This document shows positions 48,630-59,395 of a DNA stretch of 64,000 bases, piece by piece (positions within the stretch are counted from its first letter, which is position 1; every line of letters begins with the position of its first letter). The DNA comes from Methylophilaceae bacterium LSUCC0665. Lineage in GTDB: Bacteria > Pseudomonadota > Gammaproteobacteria > Burkholderiales > Methylophilaceae. The stretch is taken from NCBI GenBank assembly GCA_024919215.1, contig CP103437.1:1240001-1304000 (forward strand), in the 5' to 3' direction. Both the position numbers and the translations under genes were made by a program. A model generated the notes under the pieces. The model was not told the DNA's origin and did not search any database. It saw only the letters and a list, made by a program, of their open reading frames with translations.

Positions 48630-49514
48630 TTAATTATTGGTACTCGGTGAATTCTTAATTGGAAGATGAAGCATATTATTATGAATAGGCTGATAATTTT
48701 TATTTTTTTTACTTTTGAGTAAAAATTTTAATGTATGTAATAACTTTTCAGCACCATTCAAATACACCCTCCCATTCGTGAAGGGTTGTTCCTTTTTAAT
48801 TATTTTTTTTCCAATGCCTTGATATAAACTTGATGCTAATCCGAATGCTATTGAAAGTTCTTTAGGTAAAAATTTTATTGCATAATTAGCACTATTAAAA
48901 TATTTGTCAGCAATATTTAAAATTCTAAATTTCTCTTGCTCTACCTTTGCAGTCACATCAGGTTTTGTTAGAACATCGCCAGCTGATACTGCTCCAATTA
49001 AATTTTCAGGAATATATACTCTTCCTCTAAGAGCATCCTCCTGAATATCGCGAACGATGTTAACAAGCTGCATTGCGATGCCTAAGTCAATTGCAAAAAA
49101 TTTAAGATTTTCATCTTTAATATTAACTGCATCACATACCATCAATCCAACGACACCAGCGACCCGGTAACAATATCTTAATAGTTCATTGATTGATTTT
49201 GGTTGTCTAAAGTCAATATCGCTCTCTTGTCCTAAAATGAATTCTTCAAAGTATTTGATTTGAGGGAATTGATCATCATTTAATCTTTTTAAAGAATCAA
49301 ACTTATTTTGTAAATTTTTTTTTGTAAGATCTTTTTTTAATACATCTATTTCTTTAATTGCAGCTTCTTTACTTTGCTCATCTACAATATCATCTAATCT
49401 TCTACACATTTCGTAGATTGAATATATAGGATCAATATAGTCTTTACCAAGAAATCTTGAAGCCCAATAAAATGACTTACCATGTTTTTTAATTATTTTT
49501 CTGCTAACGTTCAT
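48630..49514 (-). CDS. crtB: phytoene synthase CrtB
   Basis: Joins two GGPP to phytoene. 294 residues with both aspartate motifs: RRLDDIVDEQ (near 40) and NIVRDIQEDALRGRVYIP (near 155). N-terminal SFYWASRFL is typical. 1 base from crtY and 11-base overlap with crtI. Confidence 0.95.
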   Translation of the reverse strand: MNVSRKIIKKHGKSFYWASRFLGKDYIDPIYSIYEMCRRLDDIVDEQSKEAAIKEIDVLKKDLTKKNLQNKFDSLKRLNDDQFPQIKYFEEFILGQESDIDFRQPKSINELLRYCYRVAGVVGLMVCDAVNIKDENLKFFAIDLGIAMQLVNIVRDIQEDALRGRVYIPENLIGAVSAGDVLTKPDVTAKVEQEKFRILNIADKYFNSANYAIKFLPKELSIAFGLASSLYQGIGKKIIKKEQPFTNGRVYLNGAEKLLHTLKFLLKSKKNKNYQPIHNNMLHLPIKNSPSTNN

Positions 49515-50970
49515 TTAATATTCTTTCAATAACTTTGGCAGAATTTAATACGCCAGGAACACCTGCTCCAGGATGTGTTCCAGCACCAACATAGAATAAG
49601 TTTTTATAATAATCATCTTTATTATGAGTTCTAAACCATGCTGATTGTGTAAGAATTGGTGCAATTGAAAATCCCGAACCATGCGGTGTCATATAAGACT
49701 CTTTAAAATCATTAGGCGTCATGACAAATAGATCATCAATATGTTTTTCTAAATCAGGCATAATTGTTTTAGCCAATGCCTTGACCACCTTATTAGCATA
49801 TTCATCTTTTATTTCATTCCATGATATATCTGCTTGCAAGTTTGGTACTGGAACTAAGGCATAGAAACTATCATGATTTTTAGGAGCAAAACTTTGATCG
49901 GTGGCTGTTGGTCTATGTAAATAGATTGAGAAGTCTTCTGCTAATACTTGCTTATTAAAAATATCATCTAACAATTCTTTATACCTTGGTCCCATCCATA
50001 TTGTATGATGTGCAATCTTTGGATAAGTTACTTTTGTTCCAAAGAATAATACAAATAATCCCATAGAGTGTTTTGCAAACTTGTTCAAAAATTTATTTTG
50101 GATTGATTTATTTTCTTCTCTTAAGAAAATAGAATTTACTGTTATTGGGTCTGAGTTAGATACGACTAGATCAGTATTCATGCTGGCTTGGTTTTTTATA
50201 TGAATTCTGGATATATTTTTTCCATTCACCTCTAGCCTTTCCACCTCATGATTTGTTTTAATGGTGATGCCTTGTCTTATCATTAAATTCTTTAACTCTT
50301 CCACAACTTTTGCCATGCCTCCCATGGCAAAATAAATCCCCCATTTTTGTTCCAATGCATGAATTAGTGCATAGATTGATGATGTTTGAAATGGATTCCC
50401 CCCTACAAGTAAAGGCTGAATAGAAAAAACATTACGTAAATTTTGATCATTTAGGTAACTCGACACAAACTTATACACTGATTGATACCCCTTTAACCTC
50501 AGAATATCTGGGGCATGTTTGAGCATTGTGGATAATCTATGAAATGGTTTATCAGCCAGTTCTAGGTAACCTATTTCAAATATTTCTTCTGCTTTTTTTA
50601 ACATTCGATTGTAGCCATCTACATCTTTTGGGTTGATACGTTGTATCTGATCAAGCATTTGTTCACGATTAGGTACATAATCAAATTCAAATCCATTTAC
50701 AAAATAAAAGCGATACCATGGATCTAATGGTTTAAATTCAAGATAATCTTCTAGATTTTCATTAAATAATTCAAAAAGTTCGTAAAACAAATTTGGGGCT
50801 GTGATTACTGTCGGCCCAGCATCATGAATGTATTTTGCTCTTTTAAATTGTTGTGCCCTTCCTCCAACGGCATCTAATTTTTCTAATAACGTTACGTCAT
50901 GACCCATTGCTCGCAACCTTAATGCAGCTGCTATTCCTCCAAAACCTGAGCCAATGACTGTTGTTTTCAT
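49504..50970 (-). CDS. crtI: phytoene desaturase CrtI
   Basis: FAD enzyme converting phytoene to lycopene. 488 residues: N-terminal VIGSGFGGIAAALRLRAMGH with LLEKLDAVGGRA, and C-terminal FYVGAGTHPGAGVPGVL, the bacterial CrtI signature. It overlaps crtE by 4 bases. Confidence 0.97.
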   Translation of the reverse strand: MKTTVIGSGFGGIAAALRLRAMGHDVTLLEKLDAVGGRAQQFKRAKYIHDAGPTVITAPNLFYELFELFNENLEDYLEFKPLDPWYRFYFVNGFEFDYVPNREQMLDQIQRINPKDVDGYNRMLKKAEEIFEIGYLELADKPFHRLSTMLKHAPDILRLKGYQSVYKFVSSYLNDQNLRNVFSIQPLLVGGNPFQTSSIYALIHALEQKWGIYFAMGGMAKVVEELKNLMIRQGITIKTNHEVERLEVNGKNISRIHIKNQASMNTDLVVSNSDPITVNSIFLREENKSIQNKFLNKFAKHSMGLFVLFFGTKVTYPKIAHHTIWMGPRYKELLDDIFNKQVLAEDFSIYLHRPTATDQSFAPKNHDSFYALVPVPNLQADISWNEIKDEYANKVVKALAKTIMPDLEKHIDDLFVMTPNDFKESYMTPHGSGFSIAPILTQSAWFRTHNKDDYYKNLFYVGAGTHPGAGVPGVLNSAKVIERILNER

Positions 50971-51878
50971 AACGTTTCTTTCATTTGGTTGGCGATACTA
51001 ATAAATATTGGTTGAAGAACGATGGGGACTTGATGTATGAATTTATCAATCTCATTTAATTTCTTTATTATTCGATCATTCGCATCCTTTAATGATAATT
51101 CAATCGCATGTTTATCATTATTTTTTTGATTTTTTTCCTTCATTAGGATACTTATGAAATTTAAATGATTTAAAGATATATCAGTTTTTTTACTTTTTAT
51201 GTTTATATAATCATTAATCATCTGATACGCCAGACCAATGCTGTACATTAATTTATTAAGGCCGGTTAGTTCTGATTCAGACAGTTCTTTACATCGAAAC
51301 ATTCCATCTAATGGTGTCATCAATAGAGGCCCTGTTTTTTCATAGGCAATGTTTTCATAATCTTTCATACTTATTTTTTTTATATCCACGCCAACATCTG
51401 ACACTTGTCCAATGATTATTTGTTTCATACTCAATGATAATGAGTTTAATAAAATATTTTGGTGCCAACCTGTTTCTATTTCCGATAGTTTTTGAAAAGC
51501 TTGAGCTATAATAAAGTCACCAAGACATATGGCAGCTGGCACACCATACTTTTTCCATATGGTCGTCAAACCTCTTCTTTTTTCATCTTGATCACAAATA
51601 TCATCATGAATTAAAGATGCTGTATGAATCAATTCACATGCAACAGACCATTTAATAACCGTATTTTTTGGTAAATTTAATAACTCTCCTGATGCAAGAG
51701 CAAGTTGTGCACGAATAAATTTCCCTTTAGATCGGTTTTGATATTTAAGCCATTCGTTTAAGATAATTTTCTTATCTTGTAAGGATTTTTGAATTTCTTT
51801 TTTTACAAGATGTAAATCAGCTGTCGCCTCAGGTGGCATAAAAAATTCATCAAAATGACTGCTGATAATTATTTTCAT
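50967..51878 (-). CDS. crtE: geranylgeranyl diphosphate synthase-like CrtE with altered second Asp motif
   Basis: Isoprenyl chain elongation supplying GGPP to CrtB. 303 residues. The first aspartate-rich motif is intact (HDDICDQDEKRRG; D92, D93, D96). The second, normally DDxxD, reads N222-D223-Y-I-N226, and the following Lys/Asp-rich segment is also unlike the norm. It may still work, or need a partner synthase. The start lies 3 bases from the end of the rhodopsin terminator U-tract; Met14 is an alternative. Confidence 0.88.
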   Translation of the reverse strand: MKIIISSHFDEFFMPPEATADLHLVKKEIQKSLQDKKIILNEWLKYQNRSKGKFIRAQLALASGELLNLPKNTVIKWSVACELIHTASLIHDDICDQDEKRRGLTTIWKKYGVPAAICLGDFIIAQAFQKLSEIETGWHQNILLNSLSLSMKQIIIGQVSDVGVDIKKISMKDYENIAYEKTGPLLMTPLDGMFRCKELSESELTGLNKLMYSIGLAYQMINDYINIKSKKTDISLNHLNFISILMKEKNQKNNDKHAIELSLKDANDRIIKKLNEIDKFIHQVPIVLQPIFISIANQMKETL

Positions 51879-51881
51879 ATT

Positions 51882-51913
51882 AAAAAAAACGCGCCTTTTA
51901 AAGAGGCGCGTTT
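51882..51913 (-). terminator. rhodopsin-crtE intergenic terminator
   Basis: Minus-strand 10-base stem AAACGCGCCT/AGGCGCGTTT with a 7-base loop and a U-run that ends just before the crtE ATG. It would cap abundant rhodopsin mRNA and let a minority read into the crt genes. Confidence 0.9.
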
Positions 51914-51947
51914 CTTATCTCAAGTTTCTAGATGTAATATTGATCTA

Positions 51948-52697
51948 TTATGCACCTGCATCAGACTTACGCTGAGCAATCATATAAATCATTACACCAA
52001 ACAGTGCTTTTGCAACCACGTCGGCAACTGTATAACCTACTTGAATTGCAGGGTTAACAGCGCCTGGATCTGCTTGTAAACCAATCATTGGGAAAACAAA
52101 CACGATTGGGTAGAAGCACCATGACAAAATAGTTAAAGTTCTTGCTTTACTTACAAGTCCTTGAACTGCTTTTGGCTGTTTGCTGATTGATGCACCAAGA
52201 CCATTAACAAGATCCCATACGATATATACAAATGGAATCATTGCTAATACCCACCACATCCAACGATCACCGTACATTGAAGGATCAGTAATTACTTCAC
52301 CTGGGTAACCTAAGATAACCATCACTGCAGCAGCTAAAGCTAATTTTGTACCTTTAGAATATGTTTCCTCTTTTGAGAGTCTCATCACTAAGACTAACTC
52401 TAAGAGTAATAGAGGCACAGTTAGTAACCAATCCACATAACGATAAGCGTCATTGAATTGAGCACCTGTTGCTTCAACAGAACCATTAACTAATGTGTAA
52501 GCATCATTGAAGCTTTCAAACATTCTTAGATAATGATAAAAAGCGATTAAACAAACTAACCCTGATAGGGATAGTGCCGTTTTGTATGCTGGAGCGACTT
52601 GAGAACGCTGAGCAAAAAAGAATACTGTTGCCGCACCAAATGTTGCAATTGCGAAAGACAGTGAGTTATAGACTAAATTATATCCGCCTACTTCCAT
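51948..52697 (-). CDS. proteorhodopsin, green-absorbing type predicted
   Basis: Retinal-binding, light-driven proton pump of the cytoplasmic membrane. 249 residues, seven helices, no cleavable signal. Helix C has the D-T-E pump motif: acceptor D89, T93, donor E100; L97 occupies the colour-tuning site (position 105 in the classic protein), which favours green light. H55 pairs with the acceptor; the Schiff-base lysine is K230 in VADVVAKALFG. W149 fills the helix E site that is glycine in antenna-binding xanthorhodopsins. GGAGA precedes the start; codon use looks like that of a highly expressed gene. Confidence 0.97.
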   Translation of the reverse strand: MEVGGYNLVYNSLSFAIATFGAATVFFFAQRSQVAPAYKTALSLSGLVCLIAFYHYLRMFESFNDAYTLVNGSVEATGAQFNDAYRYVDWLLTVPLLLLELVLVMRLSKEETYSKGTKLALAAAVMVILGYPGEVITDPSMYGDRWMWWVLAMIPFVYIVWDLVNGLGASISKQPKAVQGLVSKARTLTILSWCFYPIVFVFPMIGLQADPGAVNPAIQVGYTVADVVAKALFGVMIYMIAQRKSDAGA

Positions 52698-52871
52698 AGA
52701 GATTCTCCATTTAAATAAATTGGTTCTTTGAGACTATCTTCATCTCACAAAAAACACAAAAACCCATAAACTTAAACGAATACCTCTCCACATGTATTTA
52801 CTTAAATTTATAGACCTAAGTACCAAAATAACCTGATACGCTATATGGACTTTAAGAGTTTTTAAAGGTTC
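52698..52871 (-). promoter_or_regulatory. rhodopsin upstream region with long leader
   Basis: 174 bases between the upstream terminator and the rhodopsin ATG. A TATAAA on the minus strand (about 52810) is the best -10 candidate, with a weak -35, which would give a leader of over 100 bases. No riboswitch family was recognised. Confidence 0.3.
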
Positions 52872-52900
52872 AAAAAAAAACCCTTGTTTCCAAGGGTTTT
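52872..52900 (-). terminator. terminator of the 78-aa membrane protein gene
   Basis: Minus-strand 10-base stem AAAACCCTTG/CAAGGGTTTT closed by a GAAA tetraloop and followed by nine U. It sits 21 bases after the stop codon. Confidence 0.93.
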
Positions 52901-52921
52901 AAAATAGTGATTTAAACGCTT

Positions 52922-53158
52922 CTATTTACGAGCTTTCCAAATAGAATAAAGCACCCAGATGGCTACAAGACCTACAATACCTTCACCACCTAGTGAATTA
53001 ATGTGCCCTGTTACAGTTTCAATAATCCTTGGTTCGCCAAAGAATGGAATTGCCGCACCACCCATGAGAATTTGCAGAACGATACCAAGTGCCAAGAGAC
53101 TGATTACTGTCTCAGCAAGGGCTGCTGCCCAATTTCTTACTGTTTTTAAAATATCCAT
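52922..53158 (-). CDS. small two-helix membrane protein, 78 aa, upstream of the rhodopsin
   Basis: Residues 10-32 (WAAALAETVISLLALGIVLQ and on) and 58-74 (GEGIVGLVAIWVLYSIW) are hydrophobic; between them is a Gly/Pro loop (GGAAIPFFGEP...NSLGGEG). It has a strong ribosome site (AAGGAG), its own strong terminator, and codon use like the rhodopsin and ATP synthase genes, so it is probably highly expressed. I do not recognise the family; pilin-like or coat-like two-helix proteins have a similar size but nothing else supports that. Confidence 0.8.
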   Translation of the reverse strand: MDILKTVRNWAAALAETVISLLALGIVLQILMGGAAIPFFGEPRIIETVTGHINSLGGEGIVGLVAIWVLYSIWKARK

Positions 53159-53350
53159 CTATTACTTCTCCTTATGTAGTAATAACTATAGAAATTACGT
53201 TTAAACTCTCTTCACTTTAAACATAATAAAACCTTACTCTTTTTAGGGAAAAATACAATATTTTGTGGAAAAAAATAGGTTGACAACTATATATTGATTA
53301 TTTATATTAATAGGTTCCTATATTAAAAATCAAAAATATTAATCTTATAG

Positions 53351-55180
53351 TTATTCAACTGTTACAGATTTAGCTAAATTTCTTGGCTTGTCTACATCCG
53401 TTTTTTTAACCAATGCTACATGATAAGCTAACAACTGGACCGGAATGGTATGAACAATTGGAGACAGAATTCCAATATGTCGATGAGTTCTAATCACAGA
53501 TAGCCCTTCCTCAGCATCAAAGGTGCTATCAGCATCAGCAAAAACAAACAACTCACCGCCTCTAGCTTTTACTTCTTGCATGTTAGATTTAACTTTTCCA
53601 AGTAATCTGTCATTTGGTGCTATGACAACTACAGGCAAGTTTTTATCAACCAGTGCTAAGGGGCCATGTTTTAATTCACCAGCAGGGTATGCTTCCGCAT
53701 GAATATAAGAAATCTCTTTTAACTTTAAGGCGCCTTCAAGTGCTATAGGATAGTGAATACCCCTACCTAAGAAAAGGGCGTTATCTTTTCTTGCAAATTT
53801 TTTTGCCCATGCCTTAATCTGTGGTTCAAGATTCAGCGCTGTTTGAATATGTCCAGATAATTTTCTTAACTCATTGATAAATTCTAATTCTTTCGATTTA
53901 GAAATTTTTTTACTCTGTCTTCCAAAAAGAACTGCCAACACAAAAAGACTCACTAGTTGAGTTGTAAAAGCTTTTGTTGAAGCAACCCCAACCTCAACCC
54001 CAGCTCGAGTATAAAGTACATGATCAGATTGCCTTGCGATAGTACTTTCTTGAACATTACAAATAGCTAAAGATTTGCTATTGCCATTTTTTTTCGCTTG
54101 TTTTAATGCTTCAAATGTATCTAAGGTTTCACCCGACTGTGAAATTGTAATAACAAGTTGTTTTTTTGGCGTCACAACTTCTCGGTATCGATATTCACTT
54201 GCTATTTCAACATTAACAGGAATTCCTGCAATATTTTCAAACCAATATTTTGCCGTTAGTCCTGCATAGAAACTTGTTCCGGCAGCTAAAATAAGAACAG
54301 AATCAAATCTACTGGCATCAAATTTTTTTCCACCAATTAATTTTGGACTAATAATTTCATCATCAATAATTGATTCAATCGTATCAGCAACAGCAATTGG
54401 TTGTTCATAAATTTCTTTTTGCATAAAATGACTATATGGTCCAAGTTCCATCTGATTATTTTTTAGTTCACTGGAATGAATCTTACGATTAATTTTCTTT
54501 TTATTTTGATTAAAGAGTTGGTACCCATTCATGTTCAATATTCCAACATCACCGTCTTCTAAATAAATTACTTGATTAGTAACGGACAAGAGTGCAGATA
54601 TATCAGATGCAATATAATTCTCTCCATCTGCTATCCCAATAATTAAGGGGCAGCCATTTCTTGCAACTATTATTTCTTCTGAGACTTTATCCGTTATAGC
54701 AACTGCATAAGCTCCTTCTAATTTGCTGCATGTTTTTATAACAGCATCAAATAAAGAAGACTTTCCTTTTTTAAAAAAATGAATTAAGTGTGCAATGACT
54801 TCTGTATCTGTTTCAGAATTGAATTTATACCCTTTGTCTTTTAAAAATTTACATAGCTTTGCATGATTTTCAATAATGCCATTGTGAACTACCACGATTT
54901 CATCATTTGAGATATGAGGGTGAGCATTTTTTTCATTCACTCCACCATGGGTCGCCCAACGGGTATGCCCTATGCCAATTGAGCCGCTTATTTTTTGCTG
55001 ATTGACTTTCTGTTGAATGGTTGCAACTCTTCCTACTGATCGAACTCTTTTAATGCGACCCTTATTGATTACAGCGATGCCAGCAGAATCATAACCTCGA
55101 TATTCTAATTTTTCTAGACCATCAACTAATATTGGAACAATGTTTTTATTTATAGCAACTCCACCAATAATTCCACACAT
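53351..55180 (-). CDS. glmS: glutamine-fructose-6-phosphate aminotransferase
   Basis: Makes glucosamine-6-phosphate for cell wall and LPS. 609 residues: N-terminal glutaminase with Cys2 (MCGIIGG), GHTRWATHG; two SIS domains with [11 protein letters not shown] and [12 protein letters not shown]-terminal [12 protein letters not shown]. It follows glmU by 2 bases. No glmS ribozyme is seen upstream, as expected outside Gram-positives. Confidence 0.97.
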   Translation of the reverse strand: MCGIIGGVAINKNIVPILVDGLEKLEYRGYDSAGIAVINKGRIKRVRSVGRVATIQQKVNQQKISGSIGIGHTRWATHGGVNEKNAHPHISNDEIVVVHNGIIENHAKLCKFLKDKGYKFNSETDTEVIAHLIHFFKKGKSSLFDAVIKTCSKLEGAYAVAITDKVSEEIIVARNGCPLIIGIADGENYIASDISALLSVTNQVIYLEDGDVGILNMNGYQLFNQNKKKINRKIHSSELKNNQMELGPYSHFMQKEIYEQPIAVADTIESIIDDEIISPKLIGGKKFDASRFDSVLILAAGTSFYAGLTAKYWFENIAGIPVNVEIASEYRYREVVTPKKQLVITISQSGETLDTFEALKQAKKNGNSKSLAICNVQESTIARQSDHVLYTRAGVEVGVASTKAFTTQLVSLFVLAVLFGRQSKKISKSKELEFINELRKLSGHIQTALNLEPQIKAWAKKFARKDNALFLGRGIHYPIALEGALKLKEISYIHAEAYPAGELKHGPLALVDKNLPVVVIAPNDRLLGKVKSNMQEVKARGGELFVFADADSTFDAEEGLSVIRTHRHIGILSPIVHTIPVQLLAYHVALVKKTDVDKPRNLAKSVTVE

Positions 55181-55182
55181 AA

Positions 55183-56544
55183 TTATTTTTTCTTGGGCCT
55201 TATCCAGTTATCAATATTTTTTTGCTCAACCCTTGAGAGGGTAAGTTTATTTTCTGGAGCATCTTCTGTGATTGTAGAACCAGCGCCAATCGTTGCTCCT
55301 TTTTTAATTATGACCGGAGCAATTAATTGTGTATCTGATCCAATAAAGACATTATCCTCAATTACCGTTTGGTGTTTATTGGCACCATCATAATTACAGG
55401 TAATTGTGCCAGCGCCAATATTTACATCTTTTCCTATTTGGGTGTCGCCAATATACGATAGATGATTTATTTTAGAATGGTCATCAACATTAGATTTTTT
55501 AAGCTCAACAAAGTTACCAATATTAATGTTATTTTTTAATGTTGTTTCAGGTCTGATTCTTGCATAGGGACCGATAGTACAATTATCACCGATCAGTGCA
55601 TCATCAATATGATTAAATGCATTGAGGTTTGTATTTTCACCAATTTCTGATGCTTTAATAATGTTATATGGTCCGATTTTTGTATTTTTCTTTATATACA
55701 CATTGCCCTCAAAAATACAGCCAACATCTATGGTGACATTTTCCTCGCATGTTAATGACCCTCTGATATCTATCCGATTTGGGTCAATAATTTTTACGCC
55801 TTGCTTAATTAACTGCGCAGCTTTTTCTTGCATATACATTCTCTCAAGTAGAATAAGCTCTTCCATTGAATTGATGCCCTGAATACTTGTTTCGGTATCC
55901 GCCTTTATGCCAACAATATCAACATTATCCTTATTAGCAAACTCTATGATATCAGTTAAATAATATTCTTTTTGTGCATTATTGTTGTCTAACTTTGTTA
56001 GCCATTTTTTTAAATGATTTGATTCAACACACATTATGCCTGTATTGATTTCAGTGATATTTTTTTGCTCGTTGTTGCAATCTTTTTCCTCGACAATTTT
56101 TATTATTTTTTGTTTGTTTTCATCCCGGACAATTCTCCCAAAACCAACGGGGTTACTTTTATCAAAAGTTACAAGTCCTATTCCTGTTTTTTTTGAAGCA
56201 TCCGTAAGCTTAAGAAGAAGTTCTTTATTTATTAATGGTACGTCGCCATATAAAATTAAAGTAAATTGACTTGTGATTTCTTTAATCGCTTGAATTACAG
56301 CGTGACCTGTCCCGAGCTGTTCTTGTTGAATAACGAAATCAAGTTTTTCATTCAAAAAATAATTTTTTATTTCATCAGCTTTATAACCAATGATCGGGAT
56401 GATCTTGTTCGGATTCAATTCTCTGGCTGTATTAACGACGCTTTCTAAAAAAGGTTGACCAATAAATTCTTGCATCACTTTTGGTTTAGAGGACTGCATA
56501 CGAGTCCCTTTACCAGCTGCTAATATTACAATATCTAAATTCAT
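55183..56544 (-). CDS. glmU: GlmU: UDP-GlcNAc pyrophosphorylase / GlcN-1-P acetyltransferase
   Basis: Last two steps to UDP-GlcNAc. 453 residues: N-terminal uridyltransferase domain with [17 protein letters not shown] and YGDVPLI; C-terminal left-handed beta-helix of hexapeptides ([15 protein letters not shown]..., [16 protein letters not shown]). The ATG used here is 21 bases inside a longer ORF whose extra start falls in the atp terminator. Confidence 0.96.
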   Translation of the reverse strand: MNLDIVILAAGKGTRMQSSKPKVMQEFIGQPFLESVVNTARELNPNKIIPIIGYKADEIKNYFLNEKLDFVIQQEQLGTGHAVIQAIKEITSQFTLILYGDVPLINKELLLKLTDASKKTGIGLVTFDKSNPVGFGRIVRDENKQKIIKIVEEKDCNNEQKNITEINTGIMCVESNHLKKWLTKLDNNNAQKEYYLTDIIEFANKDNVDIVGIKADTETSIQGINSMEELILLERMYMQEKAAQLIKQGVKIIDPNRIDIRGSLTCEENVTIDVGCIFEGNVYIKKNTKIGPYNIIKASEIGENTNLNAFNHIDDALIGDNCTIGPYARIRPETTLKNNINIGNFVELKKSNVDDHSKINHLSYIGDTQIGKDVNIGAGTITCNYDGANKHQTVIEDNVFIGSDTQLIAPVIIKKGATIGAGSTITEDAPENKLTLSRVEQKNIDNWIRPKKK

Positions 56545-56563
56545 AATTATGATGAGTATAAAC

Positions 56564-56588
56564 AAAAAAAGCAGCCAAAAGCTGCTTT
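56564..56588 (-). terminator. ATP synthase operon terminator
   Basis: Minus-strand stem AAAGCAGC/GCTGCTTT followed by seven U, 17 bases after the atpC stop and 20 bases before glmU. Confidence 0.92.
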
Positions 56589-56604
56589 ATTATATTAAGA
56601 ATTT

Positions 56605-57024
56605 TTATTTCTTTTTTCGTAAACGCTGAATAGCTTGTATCTGGGCAACCGCCTCAGCTAACTCAGCTTGTGCTTTTGCGTAATCAATATCGCCTTTTTG
56701 TTTTGTTAATGCATCTTCAGCTTGCTTTTTCGCTTGATTCGCTTTTGCTTCATCAAGATCTGATCCTCTTACAGCAGTATCTGATAACACTGTGACTGAA
56801 CCTGGCTGAACTTCCAGGATGCCACCTGAAACATAGACTAACTCCTCATCATTTTTACCTGATAATTTAATACGAACAGAACCCGGCTTGAGAGTTGTAA
56901 TCATTGGAGCGTGATTAGGATATATACCTACTTCACCCATGGCTGATGGAGCAACAACAAATTCAGCCTCGCCTGAAAAGAGAGACTCTTCTGCACTTAC
57001 TACATCTACTAAAACTTTACTCAT
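56605..57024 (-). CDS. atpC: ATP synthase F1 epsilon subunit
   Basis: Central-stalk subunit that also regulates ATPase activity. 139 residues: N-terminal beta-sandwich ([35 protein letters not shown]) and a C-terminal two-helix Ala-rich part. Last gene of the atp operon. Confidence 0.97.
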   Translation of the reverse strand: MSKVLVDVVSAEESLFSGEAEFVVAPSAMGEVGIYPNHAPMITTLKPGSVRIKLSGKNDEELVYVSGGILEVQPGSVTVLSDTAVRGSDLDEAKANQAKKQAEDALTKQKGDIDYAKAQAELAEAVAQIQAIQRLRKKK

Positions 57025-57045
57025 AAGTTATAACCTAAAAATTAA

Positions 57046-58488
<1,443 letters not shown>

Positions 58489-58514
58489 TTACTCATCTCA
58501 AAAAAATTAAAAAA

Positions 58515-59381
58515 TTAAGAAACTGCGGCTGCTCCACCCACGATTTCTGATATCTCTTTCGTAATTGCTGCCTGACGTGCTTTGTTATAAACAAGCGTCA
58601 GTTCATCAATCACATTAACTGCGTTATCTGAGGCAGCTTTCATTGCAACCATACGTGCTGATTGCTCTGATGCCATATTCTCTGCAACTGCATGATAGAT
58701 CATTGATTCGATATATCTCTTCAATAGCTCCTCTATAACAGCATCAGCAGTAGGTTCATAAATATAATCCCATGGACCTTCAGGTGCACCAATTTTGTCA
58801 CCATTCAGTGGCAAGATTTGATCCATGATTGGCTCTTGCTTCATGGTATTAATGAATTTTGTAAAACAGATATAAAGTTGATCAATTTCACCATTAATAT
58901 ATGAATCCAACATCACCTTAATACTGCCAATTAAATCGTTCAAATGTGGCGTATCGCCAAGACCTGTTATATTCGACTTCACATCTGCGCCGATACGATT
59001 CATGAAGCTAAAGCCTTTAGTCCCAATTGCTGCGATTTGAACTTTTTTTCCTTCCTTTTCCCAGCTTTTGATTTGGTTTAACGATGTTCTTAAAACGTTA
59101 GTGTTTAACCCACCACACAAGCCTTTGTCTGATGTAACAACAATAAGACCAACATTCTTCACTTTATCTCTTGAAACTAAAAAAGGATGTTTAGATTCAG
59201 ACTGAGCATAAGAAAGATGTGCTGCTACATTTCTAATTTTTTCTGCATAAGGTCTTGCAGCAGCCATACGATCCTGAGCTTTACGCATTTTTGATGCAGC
59301 TACCATTTCCATCGCCTTAGTGATTTTTTTGGTATTTTCTACACTCTTAATTTTTGTTCGTATTTCTTTACTACCAGCCAT
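58515..59381 (-). CDS. atpG: ATP synthase F1 gamma subunit
   Basis: Rotating central shaft. 288 residues with N-terminal [34 protein letters not shown], and C-terminal helix [20 protein letters not shown] with [15 protein letters not shown]. Confidence 0.98.
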   Translation of the reverse strand: MAGSKEIRTKIKSVENTKKITKAMEMVAASKMRKAQDRMAAARPYAEKIRNVAAHLSYAQSESKHPFLVSRDKVKNVGLIVVTSDKGLCGGLNTNVLRTSLNQIKSWEKEGKKVQIAAIGTKGFSFMNRIGADVKSNITGLGDTPHLNDLIGSIKVMLDSYINGEIDQLYICFTKFINTMKQEPIMDQILPLNGDKIGAPEGPWDYIYEPTADAVIEELLKRYIESMIYHAVAENMASEQSARMVAMKAASDNAVNVIDELTLVYNKARQAAITKEISEIVGGAAAVS

Positions 59382-59395
59382 AAATTTTCCAAATA

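Noticed and set aside
53159-53350. Riboswitch or ribozyme between glmS and the 78-aa gene
   Set aside because: The 192 bases lie downstream of glmS, are very AT-rich, and show no recognisable structure beyond likely promoter sequence for the 78-aa gene.
55183-56565. Longer GlmU start at 56565
   Set aside because: It would start inside the atp operon terminator and adds seven residues not seen in the family.
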